DNA of 64,000 nt from Gottschalkia purinilytica (GTDB lineage: Bacteria > Bacillota > Clostridia > Tissierellales > Gottschalkiaceae): the NCBI RefSeq assembly GCF_001190785.1, contig NZ_LGSS01000012.1, positions 58,807-122,806 of the forward strand, given 5' to 3'. How positions within the stretch are numbered: the stretch's first letter is position 1; each line of letters opens with the position of its first letter. The notes beneath the pieces are model-generated. The model saw nothing but the letters and a program-made list of their open reading frames with translations. It made no database searches and was not told the origin of the DNA. Shown here in pieces: positions 25,383 to 35,040 of the stretch. A program made the translations under genes and the position numbers.

Positions 25383-26765
25383 TTATTTGTTAACTAACAT
25401 TTCTCCAACTTTATGAATATCTCCTGCACCCATAGTTAATACTAAATCGCCATTTTTAGCATTTTCTTTTATATAACTTTTGATTTTATCAAATGAGTCA
25501 AAATATAGAGCATCTATTCCATTAGTTTTTAAAAGATCAACTAAGTCTTTAGAATGTATCATACCTGTATCTTTTTCTCTAGCAGCATATATATCAGATA
25601 TTAATACTTTATTGGCATCGAAAAAAGATTCTCCAAATTCTTTTAAAAGAGTTTTGGTTCTAGTATAGGTATGAGGTTGAAATATACACCAAGTGTTATT
25701 TAGCCCCAATTCTTTAACTGCTGAAAGAGTTGCTTTTATTTCAGTAGGATGATGAGCATAATCATCTATGACTCTAATATTATTAAAAGAGCCTTTATCT
25801 TCTAGTCTTCTGTGAGTACCGGTATAGTTTTTTATTGAACTTAATACCTCATTTATACTAACTCCAGATACATGAGATGCTGCAATTGCAGCTAATGAGT
25901 TATATATATTATGAATACCCATAACATTTAAAGAGACATCATAGGATTCGTTATTATTTATAGTTAATTTAAAATGAGAATATCCACTTTCATCAAATCT
26001 AATATCACTTGCTTTATAGTCACTATCATTGTTTATACCAAAAGTAACTACATTGCAACTTGGATTTTTAAGACATTTTACTGTGTTTTTATCATCGTTA
26101 TTTACTACTATGTATCCCTCTTCAGGAATTTGTCTTACAAATTTAGAAAAAGTATCTATAATTTCATCTAAATCTTTATAATAATCTAAATGGTCAGCTT
26201 CTACATTTAGAATTATTCCAATAGTAGGATAAAACTTTAGAATATTTCCTTTATATTCACAAGCCTCAGTTAGAAGTAGTTTAGTTTTTCCTATTCTAAC
26301 GTTTCCTCCTATTTGATCAAGCTGTCCCCCTAAGAGTATAGTTGGATCTAAAAAGGATTCGTTTAATATAACAGAGAGCATACCTGTAGTAGTGGTTTTT
26401 CCATGAGTTCCAGAAACAGCTATGGAATTTTCATATTTTCGCATTAACTGACCTAAAAATGATCCTCTATCTACTGTAGTTAATCCCTTGTCCAAAGCTT
26501 CCAAATACTCAGGATTATCATTACTAATTGCATCTGTATATACAACTAAATCTGGATTTTTTATATTTTCTTTTTTATGATCTATATAGATTTTAGCACC
26601 TTTTTCTCTCAATCTATCTAATAGAGGTGAATCTTTCATATCCGATCCGGATACATTATATCCTTCATTAATTAATATTTCAGCTAGTCCACTCATGCTT
26701 ATACCGCCTATTCCAATAAAGTGAACACTCGAAAATTTATTTTTATATATATCAAAAGAAATCAT
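25383..26765 (-). CDS. murC: UDP-N-acetylmuramate--L-alanine ligase
   Basis: This 460-residue Mur ligase adds L-alanine to UDP-N-acetylmuramic acid in the cytoplasm, the first peptide step of peptidoglycan synthesis. Features: N-terminal Rossmann segment HFIGIGGISMSGLAEIL, ATP loop VSGTHGKTTTTGML (about 110-123), LTEACEYKGNIL, HNIYNSLAAIAA and the MurC-typical DDYAHHPTEIKATL. ATG is preceded by TAGGAGG at nine bases. It is the only reverse-strand gene between 15.6 kb and the right end, standing apart from other mur genes and divergent from purR. Confidence 0.95.
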   Translation of the reverse strand: MISFDIYKNKFSSVHFIGIGGISMSGLAEILINEGYNVSGSDMKDSPLLDRLREKGAKIYIDHKKENIKNPDLVVYTDAISNDNPEYLEALDKGLTTVDRGSFLGQLMRKYENSIAVSGTHGKTTTTGMLSVILNESFLDPTILLGGQLDQIGGNVRIGKTKLLLTEACEYKGNILKFYPTIGIILNVEADHLDYYKDLDEIIDTFSKFVRQIPEEGYIVVNNDDKNTVKCLKNPSCNVVTFGINNDSDYKASDIRFDESGYSHFKLTINNNESYDVSLNVMGIHNIYNSLAAIAASHVSGVSINEVLSSIKNYTGTHRRLEDKGSFNNIRVIDDYAHHPTEIKATLSAVKELGLNNTWCIFQPHTYTRTKTLLKEFGESFFDANKVLISDIYAAREKDTGMIHSKDLVDLLKTNGIDALYFDSFDKIKSYIKENAKNGDLVLTMGAGDIHKVGEMLVNK

Positions 26766-27001
26766 ACTAGCTACCTCCTACAATTGGTAATAATATAACT
26801 ATATATCATGATATTCATCTTATTTATCATATATTTTATTATTTAATTTTATTGATTATAATTTACGATTTACTCTTTATTGCATCTATTCAATTTAATT
26901 GAACTAATTTTGTAAAATTAAATTGACACTGTGATGATTATATCATATTAATACTATTAAAATAAAGAAAATATATTACTATAACTATTGAATAAATTAA
27001 T

Positions 27002-27048
27002 AATAACGAATAAAATTAGTTATAGTTAATGAGAATATTCGTATTAGG
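27002..27048. promoter_or_regulatory. Possible PurBox-like inverted pair upstream of purR
   Basis: ACGAATA (27006-27012) and TATTCGT (27036-27042) form an inverted pair within A/T-rich flanks, each resembling a weakened PurBox (AWWWCCGAACWWT, with CCGAAC seen here as ACGAAT). Two inverted PurBoxes are the known target of PurR; the second copy here lies close to the purR ribosome binding site. Tentative. Confidence 0.35.
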
Positions 27049-27057
27049 AGGATTTAA

Positions 27058-27879
27058 GTGGATAAGTTTAAAAGAAATGAAAGAATAGCTTCAATACTAT
27101 ATATCCTTACTACTAACCCTAGTAAGGTATTTACTTATAATCACTTTACAGATATGTTTAATGCTGCCAAGTCTACAATAAGTGAAGATATAATTGTTGC
27201 TAAGGATTTGGTAGAGAAGCTAAAAATTGGATATATAAAAACTATATCAGGAGCGGCCGGTGGAGTAATATATTTACCAAATATCTCCAAAGAAGAAGAA
27301 GAAGAATTTTTGAGTAGTATTTGTGAAAAGATTTCTGAAAATGATAGAATGATGCCAGGTGGATTTATTTTTATGATGGATTTGCTATATTCTCCAGAAA
27401 TAGCTAAAAAAATAGGTAAAATATTCGCATCTAAATTTATTTCACAAGAAATAGAGTATGTGGTTACTATAGAAACTAAAGGAATACCAATAGCTTTAAT
27501 GACAGCACAAATACTTAATGTACCTCTTGTTATAGTAAGAAAGGACGCAAAGATTACAGAGGGAGCAACAGTTAGTATAAACTATATATCTGCTTCTACA
27601 AAGAAAATAGAAACTATGTCACTATCTAAGAGAGCTATGAAAGAGGGAGCGAGAGTTCTTATCATAGATGATTTTATGAAAGGCGGAGGAACGGCCAAAG
27701 GAATGGTAGATATGATGAAAGAGTTTAAAGCAGAGGTAAAAGGTGTAGGGGTATTTATTTCTACTAGAACTCCTGAAAATAAATTAATAGATGATTTTAT
27801 CTCACTTTTAGTATTAGAAGAACTTGATGAAAATGAAGGGAAATTAATAATAAAACCAAATTTGGAAAAAATATACTAA
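27058..27879 (+). CDS. purR: Purine operon repressor PurR (PRPP-responsive)
   Basis: A 273-residue repressor of the Gram-positive PurR family. Residues 1-75 form a winged helix (RNERIASILYILTTNPSKVF.., KSTISEDIIVAKDLVEKL); residues about 110-265 are a phosphoribosyltransferase-type domain with the PRPP motif VLIIDDFMKGGGTAKGM near 200-216. PRPP binding relieves repression of purine genes. The start is GTG 27058, preceded by AGGAGG. It is followed by spoVG, glmU, prs and pth, the classic Firmicutes order. A PurBox-like pair lies upstream, consistent with autoregulation. Confidence 0.92.
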   Translation: MDKFKRNERIASILYILTTNPSKVFTYNHFTDMFNAAKSTISEDIIVAKDLVEKLKIGYIKTISGAAGGVIYLPNISKEEEEEFLSSICEKISENDRMMPGGFIFMMDLLYSPEIAKKIGKIFASKFISQEIEYVVTIETKGIPIALMTAQILNVPLVIVRKDAKITEGATVSINYISASTKKIETMSLSKRAMKEGARVLIIDDFMKGGGTAKGMVDMMKEFKAEVKGVGVFISTRTPENKLIDDFISLLVLEELDENEGKLIIKPNLEKIY

Positions 27880-27883
27880 AAAA

Positions 27884-27915
27884 TTCTATTTTGTTGAAAA
27901 AATAGAAGGTTTTTT
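27884..27915 (+). terminator. Terminator after purR
   Basis: TTCTATTTT (27884-27892) pairs with AAAATAGAA (27899-27907), followed by GGTTTTTT. The stem is A/T-rich, so moderate strength. Confidence 0.55.
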
Positions 27916-27933
27916 AAAGTGATTGAAGAATAT
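27905..27933 (+). promoter_or_regulatory. Sigma-H-type promoter of spoVG
   Basis: GAAGGTTTT (27905-27913) and GAAGAATAT (27925-27933) are separated by 11 bases. They fit the sigma-H consensus RnAGGAwww and RnnGAATww with one mismatch, and spoVG is the classic sigma-H gene. The -35 overlaps the T-run of the purR terminator. Confidence 0.55.
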
Positions 27934-27987
27934 AACATGATAAGCTAGTGGGAATGAGACCTAAACAGGGAAGGTGGTGATAATATC

Positions 27988-28254
27988 ATGAATATAACAG
28001 ATATTAGAATTAGGAAGATAACTGATGATGGGAAAATGAAAGCAATAGTTTCGGTTACATTTAATAATGCACTTGTTGTACATGATATAAAGATAATAGA
28101 AGGACAAAATGGACTGTTTATAGCGATGCCTAGTAGAAAAATGCCAGATGGAGAATTTAAAGATATAGCACATCCTATAAATGCCGAAACTAGAAATGAT
28201 ATTCAAGAAGCTATATTTAAAGAATATGAAAAAGCATTAGCAGAAAACAACTAA
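27988..28254 (+). CDS. spoVG: Septation and sporulation regulator SpoVG
   Basis: An 88-residue nucleic-acid-binding protein: [36 protein letters not shown] and [21 protein letters not shown] are almost invariant in the family. SpoVG affects asymmetric septation and cortex formation in spore formers and many other processes through RNA or DNA binding. ATG follows GAAGGTGGTGA. It lies between purR and glmU as usual, with its own sigma-H-like promoter and a terminator. Confidence 0.95.
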   Translation: MNITDIRIRKITDDGKMKAIVSVTFNNALVVHDIKIIEGQNGLFIAMPSRKMPDGEFKDIAHPINAETRNDIQEAIFKEYEKALAENN

Positions 28255-28279
28255 AGGGTCAGATGACCCTTTTTTTTAT
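28253..28279 (+). terminator. Terminator after spoVG
   Basis: AAGGGTCA (28254-28261) pairs with TGACCCTT (28264-28271), followed by seven more T. Confidence 0.85.
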
Positions 28280-28423
28280 TGGAATATTAACATATAAATA
28301 GAATATATGAATGAATAACTTGTATTTTTGCTATTATTAGATTATATTTATATTGGTGACTTTTGATTATTATGTGAAATCGGATTTTATTTTAACCTTG
28401 TTTTAAAAGAAGGAGTGTTGAAT

Positions 28424-29809
28424 ATGATACTTTCTGTAATATTAGCGGCTGGAGAAGGTACTAGGATGAAGTCTAAACTTCCAAAAGTCGTTCATAAAAT
28501 TTGTGGAAAACCTTTATTAAATCATGTTATAGATAGTGCTGAAGAAGCTGGCATAGAAAAAAATGTAGTAGTTGTTGGACACAAAGCAGATAAAGTTAAA
28601 GAAATTGTAAAGAGTGATAATATTATATATGTAAATCAGCCTGTAGGAGATAATGATCCTTATGGTACGGGATTTGCTGTTATGCAAGCACAAGATCATA
28701 TAGAAGATGATAGCTATGTTGTAATTTTATGTGGAGATACTCCGCTTATAAAAAGTGAAACTATTAAAGAATTTGTTGAGTATCATAAAGCAGGAAACTA
28801 TGAAGCTACTGTTTTAACAGCTGAAGTTGAAGATCCAACAGGATATGGTAGAATAGTAAGAGATGAGAATGATCAGGTAATTGCAATAGTGGAGCAAAAA
28901 GATGCTACAGAAGAGCAAAGAAAAATAACAGAAATAAATTCAGGAGTATATTGTTTTAAAGGTAAAAACTTAAAATCAATTCTTGGAAAGCTTGACAATA
29001 ATAATTCACAACAAGAATACTATATAACTGATGCTATTGAAATCTTAAATAAAGAAGAATTCAAAGTTGGAGGATATAAAATATCTGGACATGAAGAAAT
29101 TCAAGGCATAAACTCAAAGATTCAATTAGCAGAAGCTGAAAAGATAATGAGAAAAAGAATAAATACAAGCCTTATGGCTGAAGGGGCTATTATTATAGAT
29201 CCTGATAATACTTATATAGAGTCTGATGTAAAAATAGGTAGAGATACTGTAATTTATCCAGGAGTTATACTAGAAGGAAAGACAGAAATAGGAGAAGACT
29301 GTATAATAGGTCAAAATACTAGAATATCTAATAGTAAAATAGAAGATAGAGTTGAAATACAATCATCTACTATATTAGATAGTAAAGTAGATAATGACAC
29401 TAAAGTTGGTCCTTATGCATATTTAAGACCTAATAGTGATATAGGTAAAAATGTAAAAATAGGTGACTTTGTGGAAGTAAAAAATGCTAAAATAAATGAT
29501 GGCTCTAAAGCGTCGCATCTTTCATATATAGGTGATGCAGAAGTCGGAAAAAATGTGAACATTGGTTGTGGAGTTGTCTTTGTAAATTATGATGGAAAGA
29601 ATAAAAATAAAACTATAGTAGAAGATAATGCTTTTATAGGATGTAACGTAAATCTAATATCTCCTGTGACTGTAAAGGAAAATGCCTATATTGCAGCTGG
29701 GTCTACTATTACTGAAGATGTTGAGGAAAAAAGTTTATCAATTGCAAGGGTTAAACAAGTTAATAAAGAAAACTGGGTAGAAAAAAAAGGTTTATTAAAA
29801 AATAAATAG
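28424..29809 (+). CDS. glmU: Bifunctional UDP-N-acetylglucosamine pyrophosphorylase / glucosamine-1-phosphate acetyltransferase
   Basis: This 461-residue enzyme makes UDP-GlcNAc for peptidoglycan. The N-terminal uridylyltransferase (about 1-228) has [24 protein letters not shown] and the C-terminal left-handed beta helix (about 250-455) carries hexapeptide repeats, [13 protein letters not shown], the [11 protein letters not shown] acetyl-CoA region and [17 protein letters not shown] start at ATG 28424, nine bases after AAGGAG; the in-frame GTG 28415 overlaps that site. It is followed by prs after 23 bases, so the two are cotranscribed. Confidence 0.96.
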   Translation: MILSVILAAGEGTRMKSKLPKVVHKICGKPLLNHVIDSAEEAGIEKNVVVVGHKADKVKEIVKSDNIIYVNQPVGDNDPYGTGFAVMQAQDHIEDDSYVVILCGDTPLIKSETIKEFVEYHKAGNYEATVLTAEVEDPTGYGRIVRDENDQVIAIVEQKDATEEQRKITEINSGVYCFKGKNLKSILGKLDNNNSQQEYYITDAIEILNKEEFKVGGYKISGHEEIQGINSKIQLAEAEKIMRKRINTSLMAEGAIIIDPDNTYIESDVKIGRDTVIYPGVILEGKTEIGEDCIIGQNTRISNSKIEDRVEIQSSTILDSKVDNDTKVGPYAYLRPNSDIGKNVKIGDFVEVKNAKINDGSKASHLSYIGDAEVGKNVNIGCGVVFVNYDGKNKNKTIVEDNAFIGCNVNLISPVTVKENAYIAAGSTITEDVEEKSLSIARVKQVNKENWVEKKGLLKNK

Positions 29810-29832
29810 GAAAAAATAGGAGGAGAAATCGT

Positions 29833-30780
29833 ATGAACTTAAGTGGAAAATGTATCAAAATATTCACAGGTAATGCTAATAGAGATTTAGCTGTGAAAAT
29901 ATGTGAGCATTTAGATGCAGAATTAGGAGATAGCCAGGTTTTAAAGTTTAGTGATGGAGAAACTGCAGTAAACATAAATGAAACTGTAAGGGGTTCAGAC
30001 GTATTTATAATTCAACCTACTTGTCCACCTACAAATGATAATTTAATGGAGCTTTTAATACTAATAGATGCATTAAGAAGAGCATCTGCTGGCAGAATAA
30101 GTGCAGTTATACCTTATTATGGTTATGCAAGACAAGACAGAAAAGCTAAAGCTAGAGATCCTATTACTTCAAAACTAGTTGCAAACATATTAACTGTAGC
30201 AGGAGCGGATAGAGTATTATGTATGGATTTACACGCTGCTCAGTTACAAGGATACTTTGATATTCCTGTAGATCATTTATTGGGAGGACCAATATTAGCA
30301 GATTATTTTAGAGATAAAATATCAAAAGATACAGTTATAGTATCACCTGATGTAGGGGGAGTACAAAGAGTAAGAAACTTTGCTAGTATGTTGGATTTAC
30401 CAATAGCAATAATAGAAAAGAGAAGACCTAAAGCTAATGTTTCAGAAGTAATGAATGTAATTGGTGATATAGAAGGAAAAGATGTTATAATTGTTGACGA
30501 TATAATAGACACAGCAGGATCTATGACTAAAGCAGCTAAGGTATTACAAGACTTTGGAGCTAAGAAAGTATATGCATGTTGTACACATGCTGTTTTATCA
30601 GGACCAGCTATAGAAAGAATACAAGATTCAGTTATAGAAAAGTTGGTTGTAACAGATACAATACCTCTTACTAAAGAAAAACAAATAGATCAAATAGAAG
30701 TAGTTTCAGTAGCACCAATATTTGCTGAGGCCATAAGAAGAATTTATCAAAATGAATCAGTAAGTAAACTATTTGACTAA
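29833..30780 (+). CDS. prs: Ribose-phosphate pyrophosphokinase (PRPP synthetase)
   Basis: A 315-residue enzyme that transfers pyrophosphate from ATP to ribose-5-phosphate, making PRPP for purines, pyrimidines, NAD, His and Trp. Key segments: [20 protein letters not shown] near 38-57, [17 protein letters not shown] near 95-111 and the PRPP loop [15 protein letters not shown] near 218-232. Length is standard. ATG follows AGGAGG. The upstream PurR repressor senses the product of this enzyme. Confidence 0.97.
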   Translation: MNLSGKCIKIFTGNANRDLAVKICEHLDAELGDSQVLKFSDGETAVNINETVRGSDVFIIQPTCPPTNDNLMELLILIDALRRASAGRISAVIPYYGYARQDRKAKARDPITSKLVANILTVAGADRVLCMDLHAAQLQGYFDIPVDHLLGGPILADYFRDKISKDTVIVSPDVGGVQRVRNFASMLDLPIAIIEKRRPKANVSEVMNVIGDIEGKDVIIVDDIIDTAGSMTKAAKVLQDFGAKKVYACCTHAVLSGPAIERIQDSVIEKLVVTDTIPLTKEKQIDQIEVVSVAPIFAEAIRRIYQNESVSKLFD

Positions 30781-30833
30781 AATTATATAAAACAGATTAA
30801 TATATTTGTGACATAGGTTAAGGGGTTGATGAG

Positions 30834-31394
30834 TTGTATGCAGTTGTAGGATTAGGAAACCCAGGAAGTAGATATGATGGAACAAGACATAATGTAGGAT
30901 TTGATGTAATAGAATTATTAGGGAAAAAATATAATACTAAGATATCTAAAATAAAGTTTAAGTCTGTATACGCAGAGGTTAATATAGGTAATGAAAAAGT
31001 GTTACTTGTAAAGCCTCAGACGTTTATGAACAATAGTGGACAAAGTGTTCTTGATATATATAATTTTTTTAAAATTCCAATTGAAAATATAATAGCAGTA
31101 GTGGATGACATAGATATAAGCTTTGCTTCTTTAAGATTAAGAGCTAAGGGGAGTGCAGGAAGTCACAATGGTATGAAGTCAATTATATATCATATTCAAA
31201 ATGATAACTTCCCTAGAGTTAAAATAGGAGTAGGAAAACCTGAAAATGGGCAAGATCTAGCAGATTTTGTTTTAGGAAGATTCAGTAAAGAAGAAAGAGT
31301 TTATATAGATGAGGCTATAGAACGAGCAGCAAGTGCAGTAGAGTTAATTATAACTGATGGAATAAATAAAGCAATGAATAAATACAATGGATAA
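30834..31394 (+). CDS. pth: Peptidyl-tRNA hydrolase
   Basis: A 186-residue enzyme that releases peptides from peptidyl-tRNAs that have dropped off the ribosome. VVGLGNPGSRYDGTRHNVGFDVIE includes the catalytic His near residue 20, and KPQTFMNNSGQSV and RLRAKGSAGSHNGMKSI are conserved. The start is TTG 30834, with AAGGGG upstream; this start gives the exact family N-terminus. It follows prs by 53 bases and precedes mfd across a terminator-like hairpin. Confidence 0.95.
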   Translation: MYAVVGLGNPGSRYDGTRHNVGFDVIELLGKKYNTKISKIKFKSVYAEVNIGNEKVLLVKPQTFMNNSGQSVLDIYNFFKIPIENIIAVVDDIDISFASLRLRAKGSAGSHNGMKSIIYHIQNDNFPRVKIGVGKPENGQDLADFVLGRFSKEERVYIDEAIERAASAVELIITDGINKAMNKYNG

Positions 31395-31401
31395 TAAGCT
31401 T

Positions 31402-31445
31402 AAGCCCAGGGATAAAAGAAACCTGGGCTTGGAGTGTTTTTTTAT
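31402..31445 (+). terminator. Terminator-like hairpin between pth and mfd
   Basis: AAGCCCAGG (31402-31410) pairs with CCTGGGCTT (31422-31430); the T-run starts six bases later (31437), so termination may be partial. Confidence 0.6.
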
Positions 31446-31461
31446 TTAAGGAGCTGATTTG

Positions 31462-34400
31462 ATGTCTAAAAATATGTTTATAGATAGTTTAAAAGATTTA
31501 GCTTCATATTCACAACTTATACAAAATATAGAAGATAGAATTTCACCTATATCAGTTCATGGACTATCTGAAGAAAACATATCACACATATCATATGGTA
31601 TAAATCAACATTTAGATAAACAAATATTAATAATCACTTATGATGAGTTAAGAGCAAAAAAGATATCAGAAGATTTAAGATTATTTAGTAAAAATAATAC
31701 AGAGCTTTTTCCTACAAGGGAAATAATTTTTTACAATATAGATGCATATAGTCATGATATATCGAATCAGCGATTGAAAGTTTTGGATAGATTATCAAAT
31801 GAGGAAAATATAGTGGTTGTAGCATCTATACATGGAATTGTAAATAGAATAGTTAACTCATCTATTATAAAAAAATATACTATTAATTTGAACTTTGGGG
31901 ATACAATTGAATTATCTAAATTAACAAAAGTATTTGTAACTCAGGGCTATGAAAGAGTGGACATAGTAGAAGGCAAGGGACAATTTAGTATAAGAGGTGG
32001 AATAATAGACTTTTTTCCTATAAATACTGATAATCCATATAGAATAGAATTATTTGATGATGAAATAGATTCTATAAGAAAATTTGATCTTAAAACTCAA
32101 AGATCAATAGAAAATATAGAAAGAATAAGTATTCCACCAGCAAAAGAAGTTTTGATAGAGGATACTTATATAAGTGAAGTTGTTGATAATATTAAATCAG
32201 ATTTAAATTCATCATTAAAAAAATTACAGAGAAAGAAGAGTATTGAGGAAGTAAAGGAAAATTTATCTCAAAAATTTAATTCATATATAGAAAAGATAAG
32301 TAATAGAGTAAATATAGAAAACTTAGATTTAATATTACCTTATATTCCTGATAATAGTTCTAGTATAATTGACTATTTAAAAAAAGACTCGATTATATTA
32401 GTGGATGAGCCACAAAAAATAGAACTTAGTGTAAAAGAAATTAAACAATCTTTCACAACTAAATATACAGATTTATTTGAACGGGGAGAAGTGTTAGTAA
32501 GACAACAAGAAATATATCATAACTATGATGATATTATAGATAAAATAAACAATAGAGTATGTTTAACAGTAACAAATTTACTAAAGAATGATAGTATATT
32601 TAAGCCTAAATCGATTTTAAATTTTACAGTAAAGAGTATGCAATCGTTTCATAACAAAATAGATATTCTCATAGATGACTTGAAGTTCTATAAAACTAGA
32701 GGATATAAAGTAATACTACTTTCCGGAGTCGAAGAACGTGGTAGAAGATTAGTTAATGAACTTCTGGATAAGGGAGTAGACTGTGTTTTTGCAGAAGATT
32801 CGGATAAAGAAATTCATCCGGGGCAAGTAGTTATAACTTCAGGAAGTATAAGTAAAGGATTTGAGTATTCTAGTTTAAAATTTGCGATTATAAGTGACAA
32901 GGAAGTATTTGGAACCTATAAAAAGAAAAAAGTCAACAAGAAAAGAAAAGATGCAGTTAAGATAACCTCATTTACAGATTTAAAAATAGGAGATTATGTA
33001 GTTCATGAGTCTCATGGTATAGGAAAATATGTAGGAATAGATCAGCTAAATGTACAAGGCGTTAAAAAAGATTATATAGCAGTTAAATATTCAGGAGAAG
33101 ATAGACTGTATGTTCCAGTTGATCAAATGAATTTGATACAAAAATATATAGGTGCTGATTCTGTAGAACCTAAGGTAAATAAGCTAAGTAGTGGAGATTG
33201 GGCTAAAACTAAAACTAAAGTGAAAAAAGCTATAGAAGATATGGCTAAAGATTTGATCAAGCTATATGCTACAAGAGAAACAGTAAAAGGCTATAAATTT
33301 TCGCCAGATACTCCTTGGCAGAAGCAATTTGAAGAGGCTTTTATTTATGAAGAGACAGAGGATCAATTAAGATGTATAGAAGAAATAAAAGTAGATATGG
33401 AAAAAGAAAGGCCTATGGATAGATTATTATGTGGAGATGTTGGATATGGAAAAACAGAAGTAGCAGTAAGAGCAGCATTTAAAGCAGTTATGGATGGGAA
33501 GCAAGTGGCATTCCTAGTTCCTACTACAATATTAGCACAGCAGCACTTTAATACTTTAGTGGAAAGATTCGCAAATTTTCCTGTAAAAATAGAGATGTTA
33601 AGTAGGTTTAGAACTCCTGGACAGCAAAAGAAAATTCTAAATGATTTAAAAAGTGGAAACTTAGATATAATAGTAGGCACACATAGATTACTTTCTAAAG
33701 ATGTTAAATTTAGCGACTTAGGATTATTAATAGTGGATGAAGAACAAAGATTCGGAGTTAAACATAAAGAAGCTATAAAAATATTGAAGGAATCTATAGA
33801 TGTACTAACGTTAACAGCTACACCTATACCGAGAACACTTCATATGTCACTTATAGGAATAAGAGATATGAGTATTTTAGAAGAACCACCAGAAGAAAGA
33901 TATCCTATCCAGACTTATGTAGTTGAACATAATGAACAGATTGTAAGAGATGCAATTATAAAAGAGTTAAATAGAAATGGTCAGATATATATTTTATATA
34001 ATAAGGTTCAAAGTATAGACCAATTTGCATCTAAAATACAAAACTTAGTACCTGAATCTAGGGTAGTAGTTGGACATGGACAAATGAGTGAAAGAGAGCT
34101 AGAGAGAGTTATGTTTGACTTTTTAGATGGAGAGTATGATGTTTTAGTATGTACAACTATCATAGAAACAGGATTGGATATTCCTAATGTAAATACTATA
34201 ATAATTCATGACTCAGATAAAATGGGACTTTCACAGTTATATCAGTTAAGAGGTAGAGTAGGAAGATCAAATAGAGTTGCTTTTGCTTATTTTATGTATG
34301 AAAGAAATAAGGTATTGACAGAAGTAGCAGAAAAGAGATTAAAAGCTATTAAAGAATTCACAGAGTTTGGCTCAGGATTCAAAATCGCAATGAGAGATTT

Positions 34401-35001
34401 AGAAATAAGAGGATCGGGTAATTTACTAGGAGCAGAGCAGCATGTACAAATGTCCGCAATAGGGTATGACTTGTATGTTAAATACCTAGACGAAGCTATA
34501 AGAAAGTTAAAAGGCGAAGAAAGAGTAGAGCAAATAGATACTACTATAGAATTGAATGTAGATGGTTATATACCAGACAGATATATTAAAAATGAAGATC
34601 ATAAAATTGAAATGTATAAAAAAATATCAGCTATTGAAAATAAATCTGACTATTCTGATATACTAGAAGAAATTATAGATAGATTTGGTGATGTTCCTAA
34701 CCAGGTTACTAACCTGTTAAAGATATCTTATATTAAATCACTATGTAATAAGGCTAGAATATCTCATGTTACCCAGTCTGAATATATTGTAAAACTAGTA
34801 TTCAATGAGTATAGAGATATGACACCAGAGCTTGTAAATGAGCTTTCACAAAGATTTGGTAGAAGAGTTGAATTTGATATTTCTAAAACTCCATATATCA
34901 AGTATAAGCTTATGAAACAAAAACAAAGTGATATACTAGAAGAATTAGAGGATGTTATTGGAAAAATTAGTAGTTTTCAGTCTTATGTATCTAAGCTATA
35001 A
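31462..35001 (+). CDS. mfd: Transcription-repair coupling factor
   Basis: This 1179-residue ATPase removes RNA polymerase stalled at DNA lesions and recruits UvrA. Domains in order: UvrB-like region (about 1-340, with VEGKGQFSIRGGIIDFFP), the CarD-like RNA polymerase interaction module (about 505-570, GDYVVHESHGIGKYVGID), a RecG-type helicase (Walker A GDVGYGKTE near 657, DEEQRFGVKHKE motif, TATPIPRTLHMSL, QLRGRVGRSNR) and a C-terminal domain. I use ATG 31462, eight bases after AAGGAG; a TTG at 31459 is in frame. Confidence 0.96.
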   Translation: MSKNMFIDSLKDLASYSQLIQNIEDRISPISVHGLSEENISHISYGINQHLDKQILIITYDELRAKKISEDLRLFSKNNTELFPTREIIFYNIDAYSHDISNQRLKVLDRLSNEENIVVVASIHGIVNRIVNSSIIKKYTINLNFGDTIELSKLTKVFVTQGYERVDIVEGKGQFSIRGGIIDFFPINTDNPYRIELFDDEIDSIRKFDLKTQRSIENIERISIPPAKEVLIEDTYISEVVDNIKSDLNSSLKKLQRKKSIEEVKENLSQKFNSYIEKISNRVNIENLDLILPYIPDNSSSIIDYLKKDSIILVDEPQKIELSVKEIKQSFTTKYTDLFERGEVLVRQQEIYHNYDDIIDKINNRVCLTVTNLLKNDSIFKPKSILNFTVKSMQSFHNKIDILIDDLKFYKTRGYKVILLSGVEERGRRLVNELLDKGVDCVFAEDSDKEIHPGQVVITSGSISKGFEYSSLKFAIISDKEVFGTYKKKKVNKKRKDAVKITSFTDLKIGDYVVHESHGIGKYVGIDQLNVQGVKKDYIAVKYSGEDRLYVPVDQMNLIQKYIGADSVEPKVNKLSSGDWAKTKTKVKKAIEDMAKDLIKLYATRETVKGYKFSPDTPWQKQFEEAFIYEETEDQLRCIEEIKVDMEKERPMDRLLCGDVGYGKTEVAVRAAFKAVMDGKQVAFLVPTTILAQQHFNTLVERFANFPVKIEMLSRFRTPGQQKKILNDLKSGNLDIIVGTHRLLSKDVKFSDLGLLIVDEEQRFGVKHKEAIKILKESIDVLTLTATPIPRTLHMSLIGIRDMSILEEPPEERYPIQTYVVEHNEQIVRDAIIKELNRNGQIYILYNKVQSIDQFASKIQNLVPESRVVVGHGQMSERELERVMFDFLDGEYDVLVCTTIIETGLDIPNVNTIIIHDSDKMGLSQLYQLRGRVGRSNRVAFAYFMYERNKVLTEVAEKRLKAIKEFTEFGSGFKIAMRDLEIRGSGNLLGAEQHVQMSAIGYDLYVKYLDEAIRKLKGEERVEQIDTTIELNVDGYIPDRYIKNEDHKIEMYKKISAIENKSDYSDILEEIIDRFGDVPNQVTNLLKISYIKSLCNKARISHVTQSEYIVKLVFNEYRDMTPELVNELSQRFGRRVEFDISKTPYIKYKLMKQKQSDILEELEDVIGKISSFQSYVSKL

Positions 35002-35040
35002 TATAAAGTATGTCTATATATTACAAAGGAGATGATTTGG

